Part shown: piece after piece, positions 27,743 through 36,828 of the stretch
How the letters are laid out: every line of letters starts with the position of its first letter
Position numbering within the stretch: position 1 is the stretch's first letter
Assembly (NCBI RefSeq): GCF_041261205.1
Contig: NZ_JBGCCH010000039.1
Location: 18,362-82,361, forward strand
Reading direction: 5' to 3'
Source: Catenulispora sp. MAP5-51
GTDB lineage: Bacteria > Actinomycetota > Actinomycetes > Streptomycetales > Catenulisporaceae
DNA: 64,000 nucleotides
The notes under the pieces: generated by a model
Seen by the model: only the letters and a program-made list of their open reading frames with translations
Databases searched by the model: none
What the model was told of the DNA's origin: nothing
Program-made: the position numbers and the translations under genes

Positions 27743-28342
27743 GTGCCCCTCACCCCCGGTATCCCGCCTTCGCGGCGGAACCGCCACTTCCGGGCGGTCG
27801 CGGCGCTCGCCGCCGTGCTCTCACTTCTGGGCATCGTCGCGGTGCCCACGGCGTCCGCCGCCACCGCGAACCGGCTGAACATCACCATGCAGGCGCAGCA
27901 GGCGTCGAACTGGTGCTGGGCCGCCTCGGGCAACACGGTCGCGACGTACTACGGCTACACCTATTCGCAGAACCAGTTCTGCGACCTCGCCTTCGGCAAC
28001 AACCTCAACGCCTCCTGCGCCAACTCCCAGGCCTCGCTCGCCGACGACCAGAACGCCTTCTCCTCGATCGGCATCTCGCCGGGCAACTACGTCACCGGCT
28101 ACCTGTACTACTCCTCGGTGATCCGGGAGATCGACGCCGGCCGGCCGGTCATGGCCCGGATCCAGTGGTCCTCGGGCGGCGGCCACATGGAGGTCCTCTA
28201 CGGCTATGACCAGAGCCAGAGCTGGGTCTACTGGGGCGACCCGTGGCCGTCGGACAACCGCTACAACTGGGGCGCCTACAGCTACTACGTCGACAACAAC
28301 TCCTTCGAGTGGACGCACTCCCTCGACTACATCGGCGCGTGA
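27743..28342 (+). CDS. Secreted papain-like cysteine protease
   Basis: This 199-residue precursor has a Sec signal peptide (RRNRHFRAVAAL, a hydrophobic core, cleavage near PTASA). The mature part reads ITMQAQQASNWCWAASGNT, with the catalytic Cys in the WCWAA motif of papain-like C39/AvrRpt2-type proteases. GGGHMEVLYGYD carries the His and YWGDPWP the final Asp. GTG at 27743 follows AAAGGAG. The next gene starts 15 bp after its stop, so the two form an operon for an exported protease and an anchored partner. Substrate is unknown; its small size suits processing of peptides or wall proteins. Confidence 0.8.
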   Translation: MPLTPGIPPSRRNRHFRAVAALAAVLSLLGIVAVPTASAATANRLNITMQAQQASNWCWAASGNTVATYYGYTYSQNQFCDLAFGNNLNASCANSQASLADDQNAFSSIGISPGNYVTGYLYYSSVIREIDAGRPVMARIQWSSGGGHMEVLYGYDQSQSWVYWGDPWPSDNRYNWGAYSYYVDNNSFEWTHSLDYIGA

Positions 28343-28356
28343 GGAGGGACGAGAAC

Positions 28357-29208
28357 ATGCTTCGCAGGACTTTGACGACGTTGGCGCTCGCCTCCGGGCT
28401 CGCCGCGCTGAGTGTGGGGACGGCGTCGGCAGCATCATCCACCCCGGCCCCGGCGGCGCCCGGCAGCGCGGACGTCGCCGCCGCGCACGCCGCCGCGGCC
28501 TCCAGCCTCGACACGGTCGGCCGCTTCCTGGCCGCCGGCAGGCAGAAGCCGCAGGGCACCATGCAACAGCAGGAGGCCGCCGCCGCGACGCTGGCTCCGC
28601 GCCTGGACAGCACCACGGTCCCGGTCTACTACCTGAGCGCGGCCTTCGTCGCCGACCCGTCGTCGGCGGGCACCGCGGCGCCGGTCGCGAACCTGGCCTT
28701 CCTCGCCACAGACGCCGTCGGGACCTCCGGCGCGCACGCCTCGGTGTGGACGGCGAAGGTCGGGACGGCGTGGCAGGTCGTGAACATCGCCCAGGGCTCG
28801 GACGAGACCGCGTACGCCGGCCAGGCCGCGCCCGGCGGAACGGTCTTCGAGGAGCCGCAGATCGGCGCCTGGTACCAGCTGCTCGGCGGACAGGTGCTGC
28901 CGCTGGACGCCACCGCGCGCCAGTCGGTCGGGACGCGGGGCATGAGCCTGGCCGACTACCACCAGCTGGTCCGCTCCCGGTACGCCGACAAGCTGCCCGG
29001 CAGCGCCTACGACCGGGCCGGCATCGCCGGCGGGTTCCAGCCTCAGAACCCTGCGTTGGCCAAGGAATCAGGATCGGGATCGGGATCCGGCGTGGACGGG
29101 GCGGCGGCATTCGGCACGGCCGGTGGTGTGCTGGCCGCCGCCGGCGTCGGGCTCGCCGGACTCGTCGGGTACCGGCGGACGCATCGACGGGGAGGTTCTG
29201 CGGCTTAG
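28357..29208 (+). CDS. Exported protein with C-terminal membrane anchor
   Basis: This 283-residue precursor has a signal peptide (MLRRTLTTLALASGLAALSV to TASA) and a C-terminal hydrophobic helix (GGVLAAAGVGLAGLVGY) followed by basic RRTHRRG, after a Gly/Ser spacer. It is thus held on the outer face of the membrane. No LPXTG motif is present. The central region has no domain I recognise. GAGGAGGGAC overlaps the stop of the upstream protease gene, so the two are co-translated. It may be a substrate, inhibitor or scaffold for the protease; this is inference from gene order. Confidence 0.7.
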   Translation: MLRRTLTTLALASGLAALSVGTASAASSTPAPAAPGSADVAAAHAAAASSLDTVGRFLAAGRQKPQGTMQQQEAAAATLAPRLDSTTVPVYYLSAAFVADPSSAGTAAPVANLAFLATDAVGTSGAHASVWTAKVGTAWQVVNIAQGSDETAYAGQAAPGGTVFEEPQIGAWYQLLGGQVLPLDATARQSVGTRGMSLADYHQLVRSRYADKLPGSAYDRAGIAGGFQPQNPALAKESGSGSGSGVDGAAAFGTAGGVLAAAGVGLAGLVGYRRTHRRGGSAA

Positions 29209-29227
29209 AAATCAGGATCCTGACAGT

Positions 29228-29261
29228 CGGGCCGACGGGACTTGGGGCTCCCGTCGGCCCG
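29228..29261 (+). terminator. Hairpin after the protease/anchor operon
   Basis: CGGGCCGACGGGA (29228-29240) pairs with TCCCGTCGGCCCG (29249-29261) over an 8-nt loop, 19 bp after the stop codon. It lacks a U-tract but is a stable 13-bp stem. Confidence 0.7.
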
Positions 29262-29368
29262 GCGTGCTGTACGCGTGGTGGCTGCACGGAGCTGCTGTAA
29301 CCCGTCCTCCTATCGATTGGTGAACCGTTTTCGTGTACTGCGCTATGCGCTTCCTTTGGGGGGAACTG

Positions 29369-30841
29369 ATGCAAAAAACGAAACTCACGGCCGTGCTCAC
29401 CTCGTTGTCGACGGGAGCCGCGGCCTTCGCGATGGTCCTGGGCCCGATGGGCCTGTCCAACGCCCAGGCCGCCACTCGGGCCGCCGCCTCTCCCGGCTTC
29501 GAGGTCGCCTTCCAGGCGCCCTCGACCCGCCTGGTGGAGGTCAATCCCGCCGGCCAGGCGGTCATCACCCAGTCGGCGATGGCCCAGCAGACCAGCCCGT
29601 CGCTGGCGGCGCTGCCCAATGGCAGCTTCGACGAGGCCTTCGCGGCTTCGGACCGCACCCTGTGGTTCGCGAACTCCGTCCAGGGCGGGCACCAGGTGAT
29701 CCAGCCGACGTGCAGTACGGCCCCGTACATCGTGACCCCGGGGACGAGCCCGTCGCTGGGCGTGGACAAGCAGGGCATCGAGAACTTCCTGTTCTCCGAG
29801 GGCGGGGACGTGACCAGCCTGGAGATCCCGGTCCAGAACCAGACCTGCAGCTCCTCTCCCGGAGACATCGCCACCGGTACCAGCCCCTCCGTCGCGGCAC
29901 TGAACGTCGGCCCGAACGAGGGCGGCTTCATCTTCGTCGAGACCTGGGTAGCCGGTAACGGCCTGGTGATGGTGCGCGAGCCGGGCAAGGGCACGCACAT
30001 CGCCGGCAACGGCCTGCAGGCCGCGCCGGGCACCAACCCGTCGGTGGCCGCGGGCCTGAACGGCACCTGGCGGCTGGCCTACCAGGGCACCGACCACCGG
30101 CTCTGGACGGTCGACAGCGCCGGCAACACCACCCGGACCCTGTCGAACCTGACGCCGACCTCCAGCCCGGCGATCGCGGGGCTGGCGGACGGCGGCTACG
30201 AGATGGGCTTCGTGGCCGGCGACGGCTCGCTGTGGGCCGACCTGAACGGCAACGGCCACCAGGTCGCCGGCGTGACGGTGGCGCCCGGCAGCAACGCCGC
30301 CATCGCCGGGAACAACGCCGACAGCTGGGAGATCGCGGTGCCCCGCTCCGGCGACCACCACCTGCTGACGGTCACCCCCGGCGACAGCGTCCACGACACC
30401 GGCCAGGTCGTGGCCACCAACACCACGCCGGCGGTCACCGGCCTGCTCCCGGCCGCGTCCGGCAGCGCCGGCACCGCGACCCTGACGATGAACGAGCAGC
30501 AGACCGTCGGCGGCTTCATCCCCTTCAAGGGCCAGTTCCCGCCGTTCGGCTCGACCCAGCCCGGCAAGGTCGTGTCGATCACCTACCCCGCGTCCGGCTT
30601 CCTGGACTCCTCGCTGCTGTTCGTGAAGGCGGGCCACTCGACCGCCGAGTGCGGCAACCCCAACTCGGTGGTGGCTTTGGGCGAGGGCAAGACGACCACG
30701 CCGGCGCAGCTGTCCGCGATCTTCGGCACGTCGACCCCGACGTTCTCCACGACCAGCCCGCTGAACGCCGTCACCTGCTTCAGCGGCCCGACGCCGACCC
30801 CGTCGTTCATCAACCTCACGATGAACGTGCAGTTCAGTTAG
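29369..30841 (+). CDS. Secreted seven-repeat beta-propeller-like protein
   Basis: This 490-residue precursor has a signal peptide ending near SNAQA. Residues ~35-370 hold about seven repeats following the pattern GTSPSVAAL, G..EVAF, D..LW.V: for example TSPSLAALPNGSFDEAF, GTNPSVAAGLNGTWRLAY and TSSPAIAGLADGGYEMGF. This spacing of ~45 residues suits a seven-bladed propeller of the PLL/tachylectin lectin kind, which would bind glycans. The C-terminal ~120 residues form a separate domain with two cysteines. ATG at 29369 follows GGGGGGAA. It ends 7 bp from a convergent HEAT-repeat gene. Ligand is unknown. Confidence 0.65.
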   Translation: MQKTKLTAVLTSLSTGAAAFAMVLGPMGLSNAQAATRAAASPGFEVAFQAPSTRLVEVNPAGQAVITQSAMAQQTSPSLAALPNGSFDEAFAASDRTLWFANSVQGGHQVIQPTCSTAPYIVTPGTSPSLGVDKQGIENFLFSEGGDVTSLEIPVQNQTCSSSPGDIATGTSPSVAALNVGPNEGGFIFVETWVAGNGLVMVREPGKGTHIAGNGLQAAPGTNPSVAAGLNGTWRLAYQGTDHRLWTVDSAGNTTRTLSNLTPTSSPAIAGLADGGYEMGFVAGDGSLWADLNGNGHQVAGVTVAPGSNAAIAGNNADSWEIAVPRSGDHHLLTVTPGDSVHDTGQVVATNTTPAVTGLLPAASGSAGTATLTMNEQQTVGGFIPFKGQFPPFGSTQPGKVVSITYPASGFLDSSLLFVKAGHSTAECGNPNSVVALGEGKTTTPAQLSAIFGTSTPTFSTTSPLNAVTCFSGPTPTPSFINLTMNVQFS

Positions 30842-30848
30842 GAGGTAG

Positions 30849-31925
30849 CTAGGAGATAGCAGTTTCCGGGCCTGTGTGGCCGGTCCGCCCTTCCCGCAGG
30901 GCGCCGGCCAGACAGGCCCTGACGTGTCGGCTCGGATCGTCGGCCAGACGGCGGATGATCTCGAAGGCGTCGGGCGTGCCGATCAGCGCGAGGGACTTCA
31001 CCGCCTGCGCGCGGACCTGCTCCTCCACTTCTTTGCTCGCTCCTGCCAACACCGACAGCGGATACCGCTCGCGCGGAGTTCTGCGATGCCCCTCCAACCA
31101 CGCCAGCGCGGTCCGCGGCCCGCGGGTGTAGCCCAGGCTATTCAGGTGCTCGTCGACCGCGGCCTGATCGACCCCGGCGGCGTTGTGGATGCCGCGCGTC
31201 GCCATCCGCCTGAGCGCCGCGTCCGGCGTGGTGTTCACCACGTGGACCAGCGCCCCGACCACCCCCGGGTCGCCGCGCTCGGCGAGCGGCCGGACCAGCT
31301 CCATGCGGATCACCCCGTGGAACAACGCCGATACGACCAGCTCCGTGGCGCGGGGGTCGCGGCACCGGGCCAGGGCGTCCATCGCGAGGTCGCGGGTCTG
31401 GACATGGCCGAGGGCGTCCAGGAGTTCGGCGACCGCCGGCTCGGGGCCGAGCTGGATCAGCACCCTGATCAATGACTGCCGAGTCGACCAGTACTTGGGA
31501 TCCATCCGCCGCAGAAGCCGGGCGATGTCCGGTGCCGCCTCGGTGGCGCCGAGCGAGGCCAACGACGTCGCGGCGGCCACGGCGGCGGGCCGGCCCACGC
31601 GGACCATGGTGATCAGATCCGGGACGGCCTCGGTGAGGCGGAGCCGGCCGGCCAGGTAGGCCGCGCGCTTGGCGGCGGGTTCGCTATGCAGAACCTCCAG
31701 TACTGCCGTCCGAAGCGCCTCCTCGCCGCCGATCGCCAGGATCGCATCGCTGGCTCGGGTCTGGCTCTGCAGGGGGTTCGGCCACCCGAGGGATTTCGTC
31801 AGCGCGGGCAGGCAGGAGCGGTCTCCCAGGCGTTCCACCGCCGTCATACGCCGGTAGTCCTGCGGCTTCTCGGTCAACAACTCGGCCAGACGGCGCACGA
31901 CCTCCTGCCGCGACGGCGTCCACAT
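30849..31925 (-). CDS. HEAT-repeat protein
   Basis: This ~358-residue protein consists of tandem helical repeats with the PBS-lyase/HEAT pattern: DAILAIGGEEALRTAVLEVL, LAGRLRLTEAVPDLITMV, TSLASLGATEAAPDIARLL and a last SLALIGTPDAFEIIRRLADDPSRHVRACLAGAL. Such solenoids mediate protein contacts; no catalytic domain is visible. Several in-frame ATGs exist at 31955, 31937 and 31925; I take 31925 because homology begins soon after. Its 5' end overlaps, on the opposite strand, the linker of a 5'-truncated gene, which suggests a recombination joint there. Confidence 0.7.
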   Translation of the reverse strand: MWTPSRQEVVRRLAELLTEKPQDYRRMTAVERLGDRSCLPALTKSLGWPNPLQSQTRASDAILAIGGEEALRTAVLEVLHSEPAAKRAAYLAGRLRLTEAVPDLITMVRVGRPAAVAAATSLASLGATEAAPDIARLLRRMDPKYWSTRQSLIRVLIQLGPEPAVAELLDALGHVQTRDLAMDALARCRDPRATELVVSALFHGVIRMELVRPLAERGDPGVVGALVHVVNTTPDAALRRMATRGIHNAAGVDQAAVDEHLNSLGYTRGPRTALAWLEGHRRTPRERYPLSVLAGASKEVEEQVRAQAVKSLALIGTPDAFEIIRRLADDPSRHVRACLAGALREGRTGHTGPETAIS

Positions 31926-32251
31926 CGGCCGCGGCATCGACCTCGGCGGCCACACCGAGCAGCCCGTCCCCGACCGATCCAGGCTCGATCGTCAAGGCCT
32001 ACTACGACGCCATCAACGCCCACGACTACGCCAAGGCCTGGTCCCTCGGCGGCAAGAACCTGAGCTCCAACTTCGCCTCGTTCAGCGGCGGCTACGGCCA
32101 GACCAAGAGCGCGGTCATCACCATCGACTCCGTGGACGGCGACCAGGTCGACGTCACCTTGCTCGCGACGCAGAACAACGGCAGCCAGGCGACGTACGAG
32201 GGGACCTACACCGTGACCTCCGGAGTGATCACGAGCGCCGACCTGCATTAG
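31905..32251 (+). pseudogene. 5'-truncated NTF2-like exported-protein fragment
   Basis: A start-less frame reads a Ser/Thr/Ala/Pro linker (ATASTSAAASTSAATPSSPS) and then PGSIVKAYYDAINAHDYAKA followed by WSLGGKNL, ending ITSADLH before TAG at 32249. That domain occurs at the C-terminus of actinobacterial lipoproteins and sensor proteins, behind a membrane anchor and such a linker. No ATG or GTG precedes it in frame until deep inside the domain, and the HEAT gene occupies the upstream DNA on the other strand. I read it as a 3' gene fragment left after a rearrangement. The left boundary is approximate. Confidence 0.6.
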
Positions 32252-32363
32252 TGCGTCAGAGGGGTCCTGCCAGTACCTGGAACGTCAAGGACTCGCAGCT
32301 CCGCGCGGTCACGGCTTGGATGGATGGCACGAGACCACATCACGCGAGGAAGGCTCGTCACCC

Positions 32364-33341
<978 letters not shown>

Positions 33342-33345
33342 CATC

Positions 33346-33717
33346 ATGACCACCCAGCCCAGCCCCGCCCAGCCCACCCCCGCTCAGCCCAGCCCAGCCC
33401 AGCGCCTGATCGGCGACACCGCTCCGAAGCTCGTGGAGCTCACCGACCAGGTCCTGTTCGGCGACGTGTGGGAACGGCCCGAGCTCTCTCCGCGCGACCG
33501 CAGCCTGATCACGGTCGCCGCGCTGGTCGCGCTCTACCGTCTGGAACAGCTCCCCGCGCACCTGCGCCGCGCCCTGGACAACGGCCTGAGCCCGGAGGAA
33601 CTCGGCGAGGCCGTCACCCATCTGGCCTTCTACGCCGGCTGGCCCAGCGCTATGAGCGCGGCCACGGCACTGCGCGGCATCGTTGAGGAGAACGCGACCC
33701 GGGCCGAGGAGACATGA
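33346..33717 (+). CDS. Carboxymuconolactone decarboxylase-family protein
   Basis: This 123-residue protein has a Pro/Ala/Gln-rich N-terminal tail and a CMD/AhpD-like helical domain: VLFGDVWERPELSPRDRSLITVAALVAL, then LPAHLRRALDNGLSPEELGEAVTHLAFYAGWPSAM. The CxxC pair of AhpD peroxidase partners is absent, so it belongs to the decarboxylase-like branch, for which Glu/Arg/His residues are conserved. It probably transforms a cyclic or lactone metabolite, or serves the neighbouring oxidoreductases. Its stop overlaps the DUF2255 start. Confidence 0.85.
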   Translation: MTTQPSPAQPTPAQPSPAQRLIGDTAPKLVELTDQVLFGDVWERPELSPRDRSLITVAALVALYRLEQLPAHLRRALDNGLSPEELGEAVTHLAFYAGWPSAMSAATALRGIVEENATRAEET

Positions 33718-34112
33718 TGGCGGACACCGCTTGGAGCACCGGCGAACTCGAGCAGATCGCGTCCCGCGACGAACTGGACGTCGCGCCCCGCCGCAGCGAC
33801 GGCACGCTGACCAAGCCGCGGATCGTGTGGATGGTGCGCGTCGGCGGCGACGTCTACGTGCGCTCGGTCCAGGGCACCGACGGCGCCTGGTACCGGACCA
33901 CGCGCGGCAGCGGCGAAGGCCACGTGAGCACCGCCACCGTCGACAAGGACGTCGCGTTCCTCGACGTCGAGGACTCCGGCGGCGACTCCGGCGGCCTCCA
34001 GGACCGCATCGACGCCGCCTACCGCGCCAAGTACAGCCGCTACCCCGGCCCGGTCGCCTCGATCACCGCGGCCAAGGCGCGCGCCACGACCATGCGGCTC
34101 GTCCCGCGGTGA
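33714..34112 (+). CDS. DUF2255-family protein
   Basis: This 132-residue protein fits DUF2255: W...ELEQIASRDELDVAPRRSDG at the start, IVWMVRVGGDVYVRSVQG, WYRTTRGSGEGHV and a terminal AAYRAKYSRY. The fold resembles small flavin/F420-type split barrels, but function is not established. ATG at 33714 overlaps the preceding stop and its own stop overlaps the SDR start, so it is translationally coupled at both ends. The operon context suggests a role with the reductases. Confidence 0.82.
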   Translation: MMADTAWSTGELEQIASRDELDVAPRRSDGTLTKPRIVWMVRVGGDVYVRSVQGTDGAWYRTTRGSGEGHVSTATVDKDVAFLDVEDSGGDSGGLQDRIDAAYRAKYSRYPGPVASITAAKARATTMRLVPR

Positions 34113-34936
34113 GCCGCGAAGTCGCCGTCGTGATCGGCCCCGGCGGCATCGGCCGGGCGATCGCCCGCCGCGTCGGGGCCGGCCGCACCGTCCTGCTGGC
34201 CGGCTACGGCGCACAGGAGACGCAGGACGCCGCCGAGCAGCTGCGCGGCGACGGCTACGACACCGCCGTCGCCCCCACCGACATCTCCGACCGCGACGCC
34301 GTCGAGGCCCTGGCCGCCACAGCCGCCGAGCTGGGCCCGGTCACCCGGGTCATCCACGCCGCGGGGGTCTCCCCCACGCAGGCGAGCATCGAACGGATCC
34401 TGCACGTGGACCTGCTCGGCACCGCCTTCGTCCTGGACGCGTTCGCCCGCGTGGTCGCCCCGGGCGGCGCCGGGATCGTGGTGGCCAGCATGGCCGGGCA
34501 CCGGGAGAGCCCGTACGACCACGATGTCGAACACGCGCTGGCCACCACCCCGACCGCGGAACTGCTGGCCCTGCCCTTCCTGGCCCCCGAAGCCATCGGC
34601 TCGACCGTCCACGCCTACGCGCTGTCCAAGCGCGCCAACTCCCTGCGCGTCCAGACCGCCGCCGCGGCCTGGGGCAAGCGCGGAGCCCGCGTCAACGCGA
34701 TCAGCCCCGGCGTGGTCATCACCCCGCTGGCCCTGGACGAGCTCTCGGGACCGCGCAAGGACTGGTTCGAGCACGTCCGGCAGGTCTGCGCCGCCAAGCG
34801 GTTCGCCACGCCCGACGAGGTCGGCGACGTCGCGGCGTTCCTGCTCGGACCGCAAGCCGGGTTCATCACCGGGGCCGACCTGCTGATGGACGGCGGTGTG
34901 ACCTCGGCTCTGCGGGTCGGCGAACTGACCGTCTGA
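34109..34936 (+). CDS. Short-chain dehydrogenase/reductase
   Basis: This 275-residue SDR has an N-terminal Rossmann motif, VVIGPGGIGRAIARRV, in which the usual TGxxxGIG is changed to GPGGIG. HAAGVS replaces NNAG. The catalytic YALSKRAN (Tyr-x-x-x-Lys) and the ISPGVVITPL and GADLLMDGG motifs are intact. It would oxidise or reduce a hydroxyl/keto group with NAD(P)H. The GTG start overlaps the DUF2255 stop (GTGA). Substrate is unknown; with the aldo/keto reductase it may form a detoxification or catabolic operon. Confidence 0.88.
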   Translation: MSREVAVVIGPGGIGRAIARRVGAGRTVLLAGYGAQETQDAAEQLRGDGYDTAVAPTDISDRDAVEALAATAAELGPVTRVIHAAGVSPTQASIERILHVDLLGTAFVLDAFARVVAPGGAGIVVASMAGHRESPYDHDVEHALATTPTAELLALPFLAPEAIGSTVHAYALSKRANSLRVQTAAAAWGKRGARVNAISPGVVITPLALDELSGPRKDWFEHVRQVCAAKRFATPDEVGDVAAFLLGPQAGFITGADLLMDGGVTSALRVGELTV

Positions 34937-35068
34937 CGGGAGTGCGCCGGCGATTCCGTATGAGTCGGGGCCGGCCGGGTACGCCGGGGCGATGCGTGTT
35001 CCATCGACATCCGACGAACGCCGAACGGCCACACGCACCCCGGACGGCTCCCCCAACCCTAGATCGCG

Positions 35069-35313
35069 CCCTTCGCTGGGCGGGTCATCGGGCGTGCCGG
35101 CGAGCGGATCCCGGCGATCGTCGGACTGGTCGTGGCCGCCGCCGGTCTGGCGTTGCTGGCGCTGGCCGAGCCGGGCTCGTCGCGGAGGCCGGAGCGGTTG
35201 CCGGGCAGCCCGGCAGCGCGGGATTCCTTCGCGGGTTGCACGGCGTGGCGTTGGGGGCGGCGGTCCTCCACGTGCTCATGGCAGGGCTGGTCGCGATCGC
35301 GGCCAAGGATTGA
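35069..35313 (+). pseudogene. Degenerate membrane-transporter tail
   Basis: One frame reads PFAGRVIGRAGERIP, then AIVGLVVAAAGLALLALA. After a shift near 35200, another frame continues RGLHGVALGAAVLHVLMAGL and stops at 35313. The order resembles a late MFS loop plus two transmembrane helices, with the middle lost. No start codon or ribosome-binding site supports expression. Assignment to MFS is tentative. Confidence 0.35.
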
Positions 35314-35407
35314 CGCCGCTGAGCTGTAATACTCCCGATGCCGCCTGGTTTGAAGCCTGTCCCCTGGGTATCCGGCCGCCGCCCGGCACGAAGGAGGTTG
35401 TGATCCC

Positions 35408-36142
35408 GTGACACGCTTGCACGAACGCTTCGGCGCGCGCTTGGCCCTGACACTGTTCGTCGCGGTCCCGGCCGCCGCGCTGGCCGGCCTGATCGCGGTC
35501 GCGGTGGAGAGCGCCTGGGACCCGTTCCGTGAGCTCGATCAGAACACCGCCACCTACCTGCACGTCCACGCGGCAGGGCATCCGCTGGTCATCAAGACCC
35601 TGCTGCGGATCTCGGACTACGGCGGCCCGACTCCCTCGCGCATCCTGATCGCGGTCCTCGCGGTGGTGCTGTGGGTACGCGGCGCGCGCCGGCTGGCGGT
35701 GTGGGCAGCCTCGACGATGATCGCCGGCGCGATCCTCGACAGCGGGCTGAAGCTGCTGGTCGACCGGGCCCGGCCGCATCTGCCGAACCCCTTCGCGCAT
35801 GCTCCCGGTGCGTCCTTTCCCTCCGGCCACTCCATGGCCTCCGCGTTGGCCGCCGGGATCATCGTCCTGGTGGTGCTGCCGCTGGTGGGCCGGGTCGGCA
35901 CGATCGTGGCGTGGACGGTGGCGGGGCTGGCCGTGTTCGCCGTCGGGTACAGCCGGGTGGCGCTGGGCGTGCACTGGGTCACGGACGTCGTGGGGGCCTG
36001 GCTGTTGGCCGTCGCGCTGCTCGCGGCCACGGTGTCGGCGTTCCAGACCTGGCGCGTCGAGCACGGGCTGCGGCCGGCCCATCCGCTGGCCGAGGGCGTG
36101 GAGCCTGAGGAGTCGGAAGAGCTTTCTGGAGGTGGGGAATGA
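35408..36142 (+). CDS. PAP2-superfamily phosphatase
   Basis: This 244-residue integral membrane enzyme has about six helices and all three PAP2 motifs: KLLVDRARP near residue 118, PSGHSMASA, and SRVALGVHWVTDV with the catalytic His. It removes phosphate from lipids such as phosphatidate or undecaprenyl diphosphate on the outer membrane face. The GTG start follows AAGGAGG. Its stop overlaps the start of a second PAP2 gene. Both lie beside a diacylglycerol kinase-like gene, consistent with a lipid-phosphate cycle. Confidence 0.9.
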   Translation: MTRLHERFGARLALTLFVAVPAAALAGLIAVAVESAWDPFRELDQNTATYLHVHAAGHPLVIKTLLRISDYGGPTPSRILIAVLAVVLWVRGARRLAVWAASTMIAGAILDSGLKLLVDRARPHLPNPFAHAPGASFPSGHSMASALAAGIIVLVVLPLVGRVGTIVAWTVAGLAVFAVGYSRVALGVHWVTDVVGAWLLAVALLAATVSAFQTWRVEHGLRPAHPLAEGVEPEESEELSGGGE

Positions 36143-36828
36143 CAGCATCGGCGACCGGGGCCGCGCCGACGCGCGACCTGCGCCGTGCCGGGCTGCGGCT
36201 GGTCCTCGGAGCGGTCGTGGTCTTCGCGGTGCTGGCCGCCGCGGGCTGGCTGGTCACCGGGCCGGCCGCCCACGTGTGGCCGTTGAGCGTCGAGGACTGG
36301 GTGAACCGGACCCTGGCGCAGCACCGGAATCCGACCCTGAACGACATATCAGGGTTCTTCTCAACCGTCGCGAACACTCCGTCAGCCATCGCGCTGAGCG
36401 TGGTGGCCTTCGTCGCGATCAGGGTCCTGACCCATCGCTGGGTCGAGTCGGTATTCGTGGCGACCGCGCTGATCGTCGAGCTGAGCATCTTCCTGGTGAC
36501 CACGATGGTGGTCGACCGGGCCCGGCCGGCGGTCGTCCACCTGGACACCGCCCCGCCGACCTCCAGTTTCCCGTCCGGCCACACGGCCGCGGCCACGGCG
36601 CTGTACGCGGCGGTGGCGCTGGTGGCGTGGCGGCACGGGACCGCGTGGCCGGTGTGGCTGCTGCTGGCGATGCCCTGCGCGGTCGGCCTGTCTCGGCTGT
36701 ACCGGGGCATGCACCACCCCAGCGACGTCGTCGCGGGGATGGTGCTGGGGACGTTGTGTGTGCTGCTCGCCAAGCGTGTCGTCCTGGCCGAACCGGCACC
36801 GGCGGTCAGGCGTCGGGGTCGGCGGTGA
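36139..36828 (+). CDS. PAP2-superfamily phosphatase, second copy
   Basis: This 229-residue membrane protein also has complete PAP2 motifs: VVDRARP near residue 126, FPSGHTAAATAL, and SRLYRGMHHPSDVVAG. It is only distantly similar to the adjacent copy, so the pair is not a recent duplication. ATG at 36139 overlaps the upstream stop. Its last 23 bp overlap the 3' end of the convergent BrkB-like gene, so antisense interference between the two messages is possible. Confidence 0.9.
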   Translation: MTASATGAAPTRDLRRAGLRLVLGAVVVFAVLAAAGWLVTGPAAHVWPLSVEDWVNRTLAQHRNPTLNDISGFFSTVANTPSAIALSVVAFVAIRVLTHRWVESVFVATALIVELSIFLVTTMVVDRARPAVVHLDTAPPTSSFPSGHTAAATALYAAVALVAWRHGTAWPVWLLLAMPCAVGLSRLYRGMHHPSDVVAGMVLGTLCVLLAKRVVLAEPAPAVRRRGRR

